This document shows positions 18,347 through 27,043 of a stretch of 49,402 nt of DNA, piece by piece (the stretch's first letter is position 1; each line of letters opens with the position of its first letter). A program made the position numbers and the translations under genes. The notes below the pieces were generated by a model. The model was given only the letters and a program-made list of their open reading frames with translations. It was not told the origin of the DNA and did no database searches. The stretch spans positions 1 through 49,402 of the forward strand of contig JAQUWD010000026.1 of NCBI GenBank assembly GCA_028693055.1. The letters run 5' to 3'. Origin of the DNA: Eubacteriales bacterium. GTDB taxonomy: Bacteria > Bacillota > Clostridia > Christensenellales > Aristaeellaceae.

Positions 18347-18819
18347 TGCAAATAATATGTTTTCACAATTCGGACGAGGAAAATGGCTATTTGAGCAACT
18401 GGTATTTGTCCGACTTCACTTTCGGCGGAGTCAGCTTTTCCTCCATGGAACAGTTCATGATGTATCAAAAAGCCGTTTGCTTTGGCGATGAGGACATCGT
18501 TGCCCAAATACTCCATACAGAGGACGCCGCTGCGATCAAGGCGCTTGGGCGGCTTGTATCTGGATACGATGAAAACCATTGGAACGGAGTTCGACAGATT
18601 GTGGTGTATGAAGGGCTGTACGCAAAGTTCTCTCAAAATGACGCATTGAAAGCAAAACTCCAAGCGACCGGCGACGCTCTTTTGGCAGAATGTGCGGTGA
18701 AAGACTGCGTTTGGGGGATTGGCTTATCTATGAACGACCCCGACAGACTCGACCGAACCAAGTGGCGGGGGCATAATCTTCTTGGATACGCATTGATGAT
18801 GGTGCGTAACAGGCTATAA
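18346..18819 (+). CDS. NADAR-family protein (YbiA-like), probable ADP-ribose-removing enzyme
   Basis: 157-residue NADAR protein. Members are N-glycosidases acting on ADP-ribose-linked or related substrates, and some are reported to reverse guanine ADP-ribosylation made by DarT-like toxins. Family marks are LSNWYLSDFTFGGVSFSSMEQF (split here by the variable loop; the Glu of SSMEQF is the usual catalytic residue), MYQKAVCFGD, VWGIGLSM and the C-terminal GHNLLGYALMMVR. The start overlaps the previous stop in TGATG. It lies directly before hsdR. The expected role is antitoxin to the DUF3990 protein (inference). Complete. Confidence 0.85.
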   Translation: MQIICFHNSDEENGYLSNWYLSDFTFGGVSFSSMEQFMMYQKAVCFGDEDIVAQILHTEDAAAIKALGRLVSGYDENHWNGVRQIVVYEGLYAKFSQNDALKAKLQATGDALLAECAVKDCVWGIGLSMNDPDRLDRTKWRGHNLLGYALMMVRNRL

Positions 18820-18858
18820 AAAACCACAATGATTATGTGCTTTGAGAGGAGCAAAAAA

Positions 18859-19752
18859 GTGGCTTTTGAAAAAGAAGAAGCGTTTGAAGCGGCGCTGATC
18901 GAGCGCCTTTCCCACAAGGGCTGGGAAGCGCAAGTGCTAAAATACCCCACCGAAGCCGAACTGCTGCACAACTGGGCAGCCATCCTGTTTGAAAACAATC
19001 GCGGGATTGATAAGCTAAATAACACGCCGCTCACCGAGGGTGAGATGCAGCAAATCATCGAACAGATCACCGCCTTGCGCACGCCGCTCAAGCTCAATGG
19101 CTTCATCAACGGCAAAACTGTGACCATCAAGCGCGACAATCCTGCCGATACGCTTCACGTCGGCAAAGAAGTCAGCCTGAAAATCTATGATCGTCAGGAG
19201 ATTGCCGCCGGGCAAAGCCGCTATCAAATTGCGCAGCAGCCGATTTTTAACCGGCGCTCCCCTTTGCTCAATGATCGGCGTGGCGACTTGATGCTGCTCA
19301 TCAACGGCATGCCTCTCATTCATGTGGAGCTCAAGCGCAGCGGTGTGCCCGTCAGTCAGGCCTGCAACCAAATTGAAAAGTACGCGCATGAAGGCGTCTT
19401 TACCGGCTTGTTCTCACTGGTGCAGATTTTTGTGGCGATGGAGCCGTGTGAAACGAAATACTTCGCCAATCCCGGCCCTGACGGCAAGTTCAACCCCGAT
19501 TACTTCTTTCATTGGGCGGACGCCAACAACGAACCCATCAACGATTGGGAGCGCATTGCCGCAACGCTGCTGTCTATCCCTATGGCGCATCAGCTGATTG
19601 GCTTTTATACCGTGGCTGATCATACAGACGGCATTTTGAAGGTCATGCGCAGCTACCAATATTACGCCGCCAACGCTATTTCCGACCGTGTATCCAAGCA
19701 CGATTGGTCAGTGCAGGAGCAGCACGGCGGCTACATCTGGCATAAAGGTAGC
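18859..19752 (+). pseudogene. hsdR: Type I restriction subunit HsdR, N-terminal fragment
   Basis: About 298 residues of the restriction subunit. The N-terminal nuclease domain is present, with Asp of GDLMLLINGMPLIHVELK followed by ELK, the PD-(D/E)xK signature. Recognisable sequence ends at QEQHGGYIWH, exactly where the first helicase motif (Walker A) should begin. It then reads into antisense Gfo/Idh/MocA sequence. GTG 18859 follows GAGAGGAG. The family is about 1000 residues, so the ATP-driven translocase is missing and restriction is expected to be inactive. The open frame continues to 19923 by chance. Confidence 0.88.
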
Positions 19753-20685
19753 GGTAACGCCGCCCACAAATTCCATATTGACGGTCTGATGATCTACCAC
19801 GTCATTGTCGCAGTGATATACGCAGCGACCATAGGGACCTGTTCGCAATGCTTCTCCAATGCTTTGCTCCGTTGGATAAGAAGCAAGCACGGAGCAGGGC
19901 CATGCTTTGCCAATATGGTATAGTCCGGACAGCTTGTTTGTGAAATAAATCTTTTCTGCATCGTAGGGACAATCCGCTTTGCATTGGCAATGATCCACGC
20001 AACGTAGGGAGGCTCCCATGGGTGCGTTTTCGGCTTTGAACCAATCCAGTGTGCCAAAGCTGGAAAGGCGGACGCAACGAGTACCGGCAAGCCAGCGAAG
20101 CAAGTCCATATTGTGGCAGCTCTTTGCCAGGATCATGGGGCTGGTTTCCTCCATCCTGCGCCAATTGCCTCGAACATAGCTGTGCGCATAATGCCAGTAG
20201 GCTACATGCTCCACTGCGTCAATGGTCTCGATTCGCCCGATATCACCGCGCCGCAGGATTTGCTCCAGCGTGGAATAGAAGGGCGTGTAGCGCAGTACAT
20301 GGCAGACAATCACCATACGCTTGGTCTCATGCGCTTTGTGCAGTAGCGCCATGCATTCCTCAAGGAATGGCGAAATAGGCTTTTCTAACAACAGGTGATA
20401 GCCTTTGTCCAGTGCTTTCAGCGCTTGCGCTACATGCTGCCGATCTTGCGTACAGATCATCATCACATCGGCTAATTTGGGCTGCGCCAACAACTCCTCA
20501 TCCGATGAGAAGCAATGATCTGCTTCTACGGCATATTCACGCTGAAGTATCTGGAGCCGGTCTGGTCGGGGATCGGCGCCTGCCACAATTTTCATTTGTT
20601 GGGGCGCTATCTTTTGATAAGAAGCATAAGCTTCTAAGCCACGGCAGCCACAGCCGCATATTGCAAAGGTCACAGGGCTGCTCAA
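19745..20685 (-). pseudogene. Gfo/Idh/MocA oxidoreductase, C-terminus lost
   Basis: NAD(P)-dependent sugar oxidoreductase. The N-terminal Rossmann motif (FAICGCGCRGLEAYASY) and the conserved EKPIS are present. The C-terminal domain runs to VNMEFVGGVTATFM, where it meets the hsdR break. It contains an unusual cysteine-rich insert (CVDHCQCKADCPYDAEK). About 312 residues are present; family members are usually 340-400. TTG start at 20685, ten bases after GGGAG. Loss of the C-terminal end makes activity doubtful. Confidence 0.85.
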
Positions 20686-20784
20686 AATGCCACATCTCCC
20701 TTTTCTCTAGGCTTGGGGTTCTGAGGAATTCCATGGTGTTGGCGCAGCAAACGATGACTTTTCTCGTTGCATTGCCGAATCGTC

Positions 20785-20934
20785 TTAGGCAGACGTGCTC
20801 AGCTGCTCACGGGTAATCTCCGTGAGCAGAGGCTCTTGAGCGGAGAAGCGAGCAATTTCTGCTGCACAATGAGCGCCGATGCGCTGTAATCCATTGTGGG
20901 TTAAACCAGCCAAGTGAGGCGACATGATCATGAT
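20785..20934 (-). pseudogene. D-2-hydroxyacid dehydrogenase, C-terminal fragment
   Basis: About 50 codons ending in a TAA at 20785. The translation includes IMSPHLAGLTHNG and later RIGAHCAAEIARF. This is the active-site His and following helix of the D-isomer-specific 2-hydroxyacid dehydrogenase family (SerA-like), and the natural C-terminus follows. Upstream of about 20935 it is replaced by a plus-strand Gfo/Idh/MocA fragment. Confidence 0.65.
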
Positions 20935-20939
20935 GGAGC

Positions 20940-21168
20940 GTCTATGTATTCGAGGGCGGCTGCCGGCATTGGTGGACAGACCCGCGAAACAATCGATGGC
21001 AAACAGCTTGCCGATTCACAAAACTATCACGCCTATTATGGCTACAAGCAAGAGGATCAAGACTTTATACGCGCTGTGCTCTCCGGAAATCGCCCCATGT
21101 GCACCATACAGGATGCTGCCGGGACGATGGAAATGATCGAGTTCTTGCTGGAACACAGGCTGGCATAG
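20940..21168 (+). pseudogene. Gfo/Idh/MocA oxidoreductase, C-terminal fragment
   Basis: The last 65 or so residues of another sugar oxidoreductase. Clear family sequence runs from TIDGKQLADSQNYHAYYG through QDFIRAVLSGNRPMCTIQDAAG to a natural TAG stop. The first part (20940-20990) may contain a frameshift, since one alternative frame reads like the preceding strand (VFEGGCRHWWTDP). It sits 12 bases before the carbon-nitrogen hydrolase, so it was probably co-transcribed with it. Confidence 0.7.
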
Positions 21169-21180
21169 GGAGGAACGTGT

Positions 21181-22125
21181 ATGTCGCGACAAATCTGCGT
21201 TAGCGCTGTTGGACCAGCGCCCTTCAAAAGAGAAGCGAAAGAAACCTACGAGCAAACGGTGGAAAACGCTATAGCGCATTTGGATCGGTGGATTGACAAG
21301 GTGCTGCCGGATCACCCTGACATAATTGTCCTTAACGAGGCATGTGATCGGCCGCAAAATCTAGGTCGAGCCGAGGGACGGGAGTATTACGCCGTTCGCG
21401 GCCTCCGTGTGCGGGAGCATTTGTGCGGATTGGCCAAACGAGAAGGCGTCAACCTCGCCTATTCGGCATATCTAGGTCATGAAGATGGGTCTTTCCGAAA
21501 CGCAACCACTTTGATCGGACGAGATGGGAACATCTGTGGTGAATACCATAAAAACAATTTGGTTTGGGAAGAAAATAGCGAGAGCAACGTAAAATTTGGA
21601 AAGGATGCACCACTGATCCCAATGGATTTTGGGCGTGTAGCAGGTGTGATCTGCTTTGATCTGAATTTTGACGAGCTAAGAGAAAAATACAGACAGGCAA
21701 AGCCGGATCTGCTGGTGTTCAGCTCCATGTATCATGGAGGCTTTGTACAAAGAAGCTGGGCATATTCTTGCCGCAGCTATTTTGTAGGCGCTGTCGCCGG
21801 ACTGCCGTGTACCGTCATCAATCCCGTGGGAGATGTAGTCGCACAATCTACGAATTACTTTCCCTATGTGACACATCGGATCAATTTGGATTATGAAGTG
21901 GTGCATTTGGATTATAATTGGGAAAAATTAGATGCCGTAAAAAAGAAATACGGCACGCAAGTAAATATATATGATCCGGGCTTTTTGGGAGCTGTGCTCC
22001 TAACCAGTGAGGCGGAGGATACTTCCGCCGCCGATATGGTACGTGAATTTGAAATCGAACGTTTGGACGACTATATGCTCCGTTCGATAGAGAATCGTCA
22101 TACCGCCGGAAAAATGGAGGAGTGA
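21181..22125 (+). CDS. Carbon-nitrogen hydrolase (nitrilase superfamily)
   Basis: 314-residue amidase/nitrilase-fold enzyme that hydrolyses a non-peptide C-N bond. The catalytic triad is visible: Glu53 (IVLNEAC), Lys124 (EYHKNNL) and Cys158 (GVICFD). ATG 21181 follows GGGAGG. It is intact and surrounded by sugar-oxidoreductase and enolase-superfamily fragments, so the substrate may be an amide of a sugar acid or an N-acyl sugar. The sequence does not identify it. The 3' end abuts the next start closely, indicating an operon. Confidence 0.9.
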   Translation: MSRQICVSAVGPAPFKREAKETYEQTVENAIAHLDRWIDKVLPDHPDIIVLNEACDRPQNLGRAEGREYYAVRGLRVREHLCGLAKREGVNLAYSAYLGHEDGSFRNATTLIGRDGNICGEYHKNNLVWEENSESNVKFGKDAPLIPMDFGRVAGVICFDLNFDELREKYRQAKPDLLVFSSMYHGGFVQRSWAYSCRSYFVGAVAGLPCTVINPVGDVVAQSTNYFPYVTHRINLDYEVVHLDYNWEKLDAVKKKYGTQVNIYDPGFLGAVLLTSEAEDTSAADMVREFEIERLDDYMLRSIENRHTAGKMEE

Positions 22126-22130
22126 TCCAT

Positions 22131-22850
22131 ATGCTGAAAATTGTGCATGCAAGCTGCGGCTTTGAGGTGGAACCGTTGTCCAGCCCGTTTGGCTTCAAGG
22201 GAAAGCATATTACGGTTCTATGGCAAAGCGCGGTAAGGCTGGAGGATGATCAGGCGCGCGTAGGTTGCGCACCGGGAGTGCAAAGCGTGGTATGGTCCGA
22301 CGCAGAAGTGTTCAGTCGATTGGGTCAGTCCGGCGGCAATGCGGCGATGTACTTGATTACAGCCTGCGCAGTAGAAATGGTTAAGGGAAAGCAGTATGCC
22401 GACCCTATCGATATGATTCAGCAGCTGATAGAACCCTTGTATGAACGCGCTGTTCGGATTACCGGCTTGGTCGACCTGCGTAAGACATTTGTACTCAACG
22501 CGCTTGTGCCGCTGGATCTTGCCGCGTGGCAGCTCTATGCCAAAACCGTCGGCGCTACGACCTTTGACAAGCTGTTGCCAAAAGATTTTTCCCAATGCCT
22601 GCCGCAGCGGCATCAGAAGCTGGCGGGGATTCCGCTTATCTCCTATAATGTCAGTGTGGAGGAAGTGAAGCGTCTGGCGGCAGAAGGCGCGTTCCTACTG
22701 AAGATCAAGCTGGGATGTGATCCTCAGGGTGATGGCGATCCGCAGAAAATGTTGGAGTGGGACATGAGACGGGTAACAGAGCTGCATGAAGCTCTGAAGA
22801 ATGGACGAACGCCCTATACCAACAACGGCAAGCTGGCTTACTATTTTGAT
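22131..22850 (+). pseudogene. Enolase-superfamily enzyme (mandelate racemase/epimerase type), C-terminus lost
   Basis: About 240 residues of a mandelate-racemase/muconate-lactonizing-type enzyme, which would epimerise or dehydrate a carboxylate sugar derivative. The N-terminal capping domain is present. The first barrel strand carries the KxK catalytic motif in FLLKIKLG. Sequence ends near GKLAYYF, before the metal-binding Asp/Glu strands, so it cannot be active. ATG 22131 follows AATGGAGG at a usable distance; a GTG at 22122 is too close. What follows to about 23011 shows no recognisable gene on the plus strand. Confidence 0.75.
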
Positions 22851-23011
22851 AGAAAGCAACCTTTTGAAGTAGAATTGAGATGATCACGCCACTCTTCCGC
22901 TCGTATGGACAGTTTTTCTAATGCCGGCTACTCCCCGATCTTCAAGCTATCATTTGTTGCATCTTAGCTTTGTCGACAGCCTGGGCTCGCTGCGTGGGTC
23001 TTTGGTGCAGA

Positions 23012-23425
23012 TTATTTCCCCGACAAGGTGACGCCGCCCGTCCGCGCCGTGATGCTGCGCGTGGGAAAGTAGAAGCCAATCGCGGCGATGAGCAGCAGCA
23101 CGCCGTTGAAGGCGAACACGGTGGGAATGCCCAACTTATCGCTGACGATGCCGCCCAGTAGACTTCCAATCACGCGGGCCAGCCCCAGGGAGATAAAGCC
23201 GAGCACGGATTGCGCGGAGCCGTTCAGCTCGGCGGGCACATGATCGTTGAGCCACAGGCAGCACATGAACTCGAAACAGGCGGTTACGGTAACGGCTGGA
23301 ATGTTGAACAGTATCATTGCCAGAACGCTCTTGCAGCAGGCGATGCCCAGCCAGCGAACGCTGTTGAGAAGGAACGCGATCAGTAGCCAATTCCAGATGG
23401 AGGTTTTGCGGTACAGCTTATCCCC
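23012..23425 (-). pseudogene. MFS transporter, C-terminal half
   Basis: About 135 residues covering roughly the last four or five helices of a major-facilitator transporter (MFS_1-like). The diagnostic stretch is AELNGSAQSVLGF with GLARVIGSLLGG and SDKLG in the loop after it. The natural C-terminus (SGK) is present. The N-terminal half is missing: before GDKLYRKT the frame belongs to a different, soluble protein. This is an in-frame fusion of two unrelated pieces. Confidence 0.75.
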
Positions 23426-23746
23426 CATATGTGATGCCTGACGCGCCACTTCCATACGTTCCAAAAACACTTCACAGAACGACTCGCAATCCGGATGCCG
23501 ACAAAGGAGCATCTTTCGGGGCAGCTCCGCGACAGCATCCAGAAAGCGGCTAACGTCCCGCTTCCTTACCTTACAAAAGATGATCAAATACGGTGCATCT
23601 GGATGCTGATACTCAGCACCGAAACAAACCGTCACATGATGCTTGATGAAAAGCTGATCCACATAATAATTTAGTGTGTCCACAATCACAAAATGCGCAT
23701 ACCGCAGCGTCCAACCATCAAGACGGATATAGTGCTTAACTGCCAT
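23425..23746 (-). pseudogene. Unknown soluble domain, N-terminal fragment fused in frame to MFS half
   Basis: About 107 residues from an ATG at 23746, with GGAGGG upstream, beginning MAVKHYIRLDGW. It contains two Cys-His-rich spots (LLCRHPDCESFCEVF) and no membrane helix. I do not recognise the family. It continues in frame into the transporter half, producing a 240-codon fusion that is unlikely to be a designed protein. Confidence 0.45.
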
Positions 23747-23840
23747 AAATCCCTCCATGTTTTTCATACAGTGGGCTTGCAAGCGGTTACTCACAGCATA
23801 TAATTAGTTCCAGCACTGACGGCAAGGGAGGCGATGGAAA

Positions 23841-24218
23841 GTGCAGAACAGATTCTTTCCGGTCGTTGACGTTCCAGCGACCGGGCGCAACAGCCAACGG
23901 TTGCGACAAGCCCGTGGTTTGACCGTTCGTGACGTACAGGCTTATTTCGGCTTTGAAAAACCACAGGCCATTTACAAATGGCAAAGCGGAAAGAGTCTAC
24001 CGTCGGTCGACAATCTCTACGCACTCAGTTCTCTGCTGGAGGTACCCATGGAGGATATCCTCGTGCAGACCGTTCACAAGCTGAATATCGCTACCTTTGA
24101 GCAGCGGGAAAATCCCGGCTGCTCTGATGCTTTTTATAGGCTTTACCTAGTGAGTGATGATAGCTTGTTCAACGTAGGGCGATTCCCGATCCCCATACAG
24201 TTTAGATATGTGAGTTAA
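23841..24218 (+). CDS. XRE-type helix-turn-helix regulator
   Basis: 125 codons with an N-terminal Cro/CI helix-turn-helix (residues 15-75: LRQARGLTVRDVQAYFG, then IYKWQSGKSLPSVDNLYALS). GTG at 23841 follows GGGAGG; an overlapping ATG frame gives only 11 codons. The DNA-binding domain is clear. The tail after VHKLNIATFEQ does not look like the family's usual short ending, so the 3' end may be another join. Regulators of this kind are common in mobile elements. Confidence 0.7.
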   Translation: MQNRFFPVVDVPATGRNSQRLRQARGLTVRDVQAYFGFEKPQAIYKWQSGKSLPSVDNLYALSSLLEVPMEDILVQTVHKLNIATFEQRENPGCSDAFYRLYLVSDDSLFNVGRFPIPIQFRYVS

Positions 24219-24586
24219 CCCAGCTTACCAGCAACTTTGGACACGGCAGGACGCCAGTGACGCTTCCTCCAATTCTGTGGCTTCCGTCTCACGAACCCCC
24301 GAAGGATTCAGAGCAACAGTCGCCACGAGTGTGTCATGTATATGAAACATGTCGGCATTTAGCCATATTTTTGGAGAAGCGTGAGGGAGATCAGCGAAAG
24401 GATAAAGTGCGTAATAACGCATTTGCGACGGTCGTGCGGGCGAAGAAAGAAGCGAAGCCTACTCATTTAATCAGGATGTGAGCCGTATTAGGGCAACGGC
24501 GAACCTTATCTTCCTTTGCATCCGCAATCACTCAACCCAGCCGTCTGTCATCCGCAGGCGGCTGGGAGAAAGGAGGTTCATGCCCA
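24219..24586. other. Non-coding leader before the conjugation operon, with hairpin
   Basis: 368 bases without a gene I would defend. At 24538-24564 there is a hairpin CAGCCGTCTG / CAGGCGGCTG (ten-base stem, one mismatch, seven-base loop) just before the AGGAGG of the VirB6-like gene. It could be an attenuator or an RNA-processing hairpin for the transfer operon. Confidence 0.5.
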
Positions 24587-25462
24587 TTGGATTTTATCTG
24601 GAACAAAATCACCGAATGGCTGAAGGAAATCTTGGTGAGCGGCATCATGAGCAACATGACCAAGCTGTTCGATCAGGTCAACAGTCAGGTCGGAGACATC
24701 GCCACACAGGTCGGCACCACTCCCGCCGCGTGGAACAGCGGTGTGTTTAACATGATCCGCACCTTGTCTGCCAACGTGATCCTGCCCATTGCAGGCGTGA
24801 TTCTAGCCATCGTCATGACCATGGAGCTTTTGCAGCTGGTCATGGATCATAATAATATGCACGATTTTCAGACATGGATTTTCTTCAAGTGGTTTTTCAA
24901 AACCGCCTGTGCCGTGATGATCGTCACCAACACATGGGATATCGTCATGGGCATCTTCGACATGGCGCAAAGCGTGGTCAATAGCGCGGCGGGACTGATT
25001 AGCGCCGATGCCAATATCGAAATCACCAGCGTCATTGCCAATCTGGAGGCGCGGTTGATGGAGATGGAGCTGGGCGAGCTGTTTGGCATGTGGTTTCAAA
25101 GCCTATTCGTAGGCGTAACCATGTCTGCGCTGACCATCGTTATTTTCGTGATCATCTATGGCAGAATGGTGGAAATCTACCTCGTCACCTCCATTGCGCC
25201 GCTACCCATGGCAACTATGCTGAATCGAGAATGGGGTTCCATGGGGCAAAACTATCTGAGGTCACTGTTTGCGCTAGGTTTTCAGGCATTTCTCATTATC
25301 GTCTGCGTGGCGATCTATGCAGCGTTGGTGAAAACCATCTCGCTGGACGTGACGGGCGATGTGAGCGCAGCCATCTGGACGTGCATTGGGTATACAGTTC
25401 TACTGTGCTTTACGCTGTTCAAAAGCGGATCGGTTGCTAAGGGGATTTTCGGAGCGCACTAA
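24587..25462 (+). CDS. VirB6/TrbL-like conjugation membrane protein
   Basis: 291-residue polytopic membrane protein of the kind found in Tn4451/CTn elements (CD0411-like), the inner-membrane channel part of the type IV secretion system. An N-terminal amphipathic region precedes five or six hydrophobic helices (roughly 60-85, 100-125, 175-205, 230-260, 265-285). TTG start at 24587, ten bases after AGGAGG; the ATG at 24580 is in another frame. It is normally followed directly by prgI and virB4, but here two toxin-antitoxin cassettes lie between. Complete. Confidence 0.8.
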   Translation: MDFIWNKITEWLKEILVSGIMSNMTKLFDQVNSQVGDIATQVGTTPAAWNSGVFNMIRTLSANVILPIAGVILAIVMTMELLQLVMDHNNMHDFQTWIFFKWFFKTACAVMIVTNTWDIVMGIFDMAQSVVNSAAGLISADANIEITSVIANLEARLMEMELGELFGMWFQSLFVGVTMSALTIVIFVIIYGRMVEIYLVTSIAPLPMATMLNREWGSMGQNYLRSLFALGFQAFLIIVCVAIYAALVKTISLDVTGDVSAAIWTCIGYTVLLCFTLFKSGSVAKGIFGAH

Positions 25463-25482
25463 GCCCATGCAGAAAATTCCGC

Positions 25483-25511
25483 TTGTAGCTTTCTTCGCTC
25501 TGTTGTATACT
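25483..25511 (+). promoter_or_regulatory. Promoter of the first toxin-antitoxin cassette
   Basis: -35 TTGTAG at 25483-25488, a 17-base spacer, -10 TATACT at 25506-25511, 49 bases before the antitoxin ATG. The cassette is thus independent of the transfer operon. Confidence 0.6.
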
Positions 25512-25560
25512 ATGGATGTAAGGAAAGTAATGCGTTCCGTGAAACGAAAGGAGGATACCT

Positions 25561-25830
25561 ATGGAACTGGCTAAAATTACATCCAAAGGACAAATCACGA
25601 TCCCTATCTCTGTTCGTAAACAGTTGGGCGTGAAGGATGGCGATAAAATACTATTCGTAAACGATGGTAACAAGATTGTTATGATGAACGCAACCATGAT
25701 TGCGCTGCGAGATGTTCAGCAGGCTTTTCAAGGAGTTGCCCAGGAACTGAATATTCATAATGAGGAAGATGTTGTGAACATGGTCAAGGAGGTGCGCGCA
25801 GAAAGAGGTGAGCGATACTCATGCGAGTAA
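25561..25830 (+). CDS. AbrB/MazE-type antitoxin
   Basis: 89-residue SpoVT/AbrB-fold antitoxin and autorepressor. The swapped-hairpin DNA-binding motif is clear (LAKITSKGQITIPISVRKQLG, residues 3-23, then GDKILFV). The C-terminal half is helical and would bind the toxin. ATG 25561 follows GAAAGGAGG. It overlaps the PIN toxin start by ten bases. Confidence 0.88.
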   Translation: MELAKITSKGQITIPISVRKQLGVKDGDKILFVNDGNKIVMMNATMIALRDVQQAFQGVAQELNIHNEEDVVNMVKEVRAERGERYSCE

Positions 25831-26222
25831 TGCTCGACACCAACGTGCTCATTTCCATGATTTTCTTTCCCGGTGCAAGGTTTGATCGTTTACTTGAGGG
25901 AATTTCCAAACATCATACGCTTGTTCTGTCTTCATTTGTGGTCAACGAGCTGATGGCTGTGACCGAAAGAAAATTCCCAAGAAAAAAGGACGACGTAGAT
26001 CGTTTCTTAGCCTCTTTGAGCTACGAATTAGCTTATACACCTCTACGCATGAAAGGCGATATGTTCAAAATTCGTGATATGAACGATTATCCCGTATTGT
26101 ATACAGCCATTCTCGAAAACGTGGATGTGCTGATTACAGGAGATAAAGATTTTGCAGATTTGAGCATAGAAAAGCCCGAAATACTCACTCCAGCAGCTTT
26201 TTCAGACTTGTATCTGTCATAA
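25821..26222 (+). CDS. PIN-domain toxin
   Basis: 133-residue PIN-domain ribonuclease. The acidic residues that bind metal are in place: Asp in MLDTNVLIS, Glu in VVNELMAV, Asp in RDMNDYPVLYTAI, and a final one in ITGDKDF. It pairs with the AbrB-type protein as a VapBC-like module that would cleave RNA when unneutralised. Starts at ATG 25821 inside the antitoxin gene. A terminator-like hairpin follows at 26242. Confidence 0.88.
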   Translation: MRVMLDTNVLISMIFFPGARFDRLLEGISKHHTLVLSSFVVNELMAVTERKFPRKKDDVDRFLASLSYELAYTPLRMKGDMFKIRDMNDYPVLYTAILENVDVLITGDKDFADLSIEKPEILTPAAFSDLYLS

Positions 26223-26241
26223 CCCTCATGCCGAGCTCAAA

Positions 26242-26283
26242 CCGTTGGCCACTTGCCAGCGGTTGTTCTTTATCCAAAACCAA
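26242..26283 (+). repeat. Hairpin repeat copy 1, terminator-like
   Basis: 42-base unit with stem CCGTTGGC / GCCAGCGG (one G-T pair), a five-base loop and a T-rich tail (TTGTTCTTT). It is 39/42 identical to the copy at 26987-27028. This copy follows the PIN toxin gene and carries a ribosome-binding-like AAGGAG just after it but no prgI start, so it looks like a duplicated prgI leader. Confidence 0.8.
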
Positions 26284-26342
26284 GGAGAATTCTCGAAACG
26301 CATGGATAAAGACAGTCAATGCCGAATGTGCAAAATTAGTCG

Positions 26343-26371
26343 TTGAATTTTACAGCAAAACACTCTATACT
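26343..26371 (+). promoter_or_regulatory. Promoter of the second toxin-antitoxin cassette
   Basis: -35 TTGAAT at 26343-26348, a 17-base spacer, -10 TATACT at 26366-26371, 23 bases before the antitoxin ATG. Confidence 0.65.
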
Positions 26372-26394
26372 AAGCGAGAAGGGAGCTGAATCAA

Positions 26395-26649
26395 ATGCCA
26401 AATATTAAGCCGATTTCTGATTTGCGTAACTATGGGGACGTTTTGCGAGATGTCACGGTGGGCGCTCCTGTTTTCTTAACCAAAAACGGACACGGCCGCT
26501 ATGCACTGCTGGATATGCAAGATTATGAGAAAATGCAAACCACCCTTGCGCTGATGGCTGAAATCGAAAGAGGACGAAAATCAGGGGAAGAAAAGGGTTG
26601 GCTTGACATTGACGACGTAGAGACACATTTGGGGATTGTTCATGAATAA
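26395..26649 (+). CDS. Phd/YefM-type antitoxin
   Basis: 84-residue antitoxin of the Phd/YefM type, which binds operator DNA with its N-terminal part (IKPISDLRNYGDVLRDV) and covers the toxin with its C-terminal helix. The NGHGRYALLDMQDYE segment is typical. ATG 26395 follows AAGGGAG. Its last codons overlap the toxin start. Confidence 0.85.
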   Translation: MPNIKPISDLRNYGDVLRDVTVGAPVFLTKNGHGRYALLDMQDYEKMQTTLALMAEIERGRKSGEEKGWLDIDDVETHLGIVHE

Positions 26650-26965
26650 GCTGCGATTGTCCCCCGCTGCGCAGGATGATCTTGTGGAAATCAAGACGTA
26701 TATTGCACAAGAGCTGCAAAATCCTGAAGCTGCTATCAAAACGGTAAGTGAGATCACTAAGCGTCTGCGAATGCTTGAGGAACAGGCTGATTTAGGAGCC
26801 CGTATCTCCGCTTCCATTCGCCTTGCCACGGATGAGCGATTTTTGGTATGCAGCAAGTATTTGGCTTTTTATCACACCGATGCGAAAGCCGTCTATATCG
26901 ACCGCATTCTATTTGGCAAAAGAGATTATCAAAGCCTGCTGTTCGACTGGAAAATCAATCAATAA
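26642..26965 (+). CDS. RelE/ParE-type toxin
   Basis: 107-residue toxin of the RelE/ParE fold: the N-terminal KLRLSPAAQDDLVEIKTYIA, a central helix, then FLVCSKYLAFYHTD and the C-terminal VYIDRILFGKRDY strand typical of the family. ATG 26642 overlaps the antitoxin end by eight bases. Whether it targets the ribosome or gyrase cannot be told from the sequence. Complete. Confidence 0.87.
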   Translation: MNKLRLSPAAQDDLVEIKTYIAQELQNPEAAIKTVSEITKRLRMLEEQADLGARISASIRLATDERFLVCSKYLAFYHTDAKAVYIDRILFGKRDYQSLLFDWKINQ

Positions 26966-26986
26966 CAAAACCACAATACTCTTATA

Positions 26987-27028
26987 CCATTGGCTACTCG
27001 CCAGCGGTTGTTCTTTATCCAAAACCAA
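26987..27028 (+). repeat. Hairpin repeat copy 2, prgI leader
   Basis: The second copy of the 42-base hairpin unit (39/42 identical to 26242-26283). It lies immediately before the AAAGGAG and ATG of prgI, so this copy is probably the original position. The stem and T-rich tail would terminate or attenuate transcription entering prgI. Confidence 0.8.
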
Positions 27029-27043
27029 CGAAAGGAGTTCCTA

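Noticed and set aside
22851-23011. A further enzyme fragment between the enolase-type and MFS fragments
   Set aside because: Short stretches read plausibly in more than one frame, but none matches a family I can name.
24225-24481. Overlapping open frames on both strands of about 65-75 codons
   Set aside because: Neither has a ribosome-binding site, a recognisable domain or a consistent neighbour. They are treated as chance open frames in a leader region.
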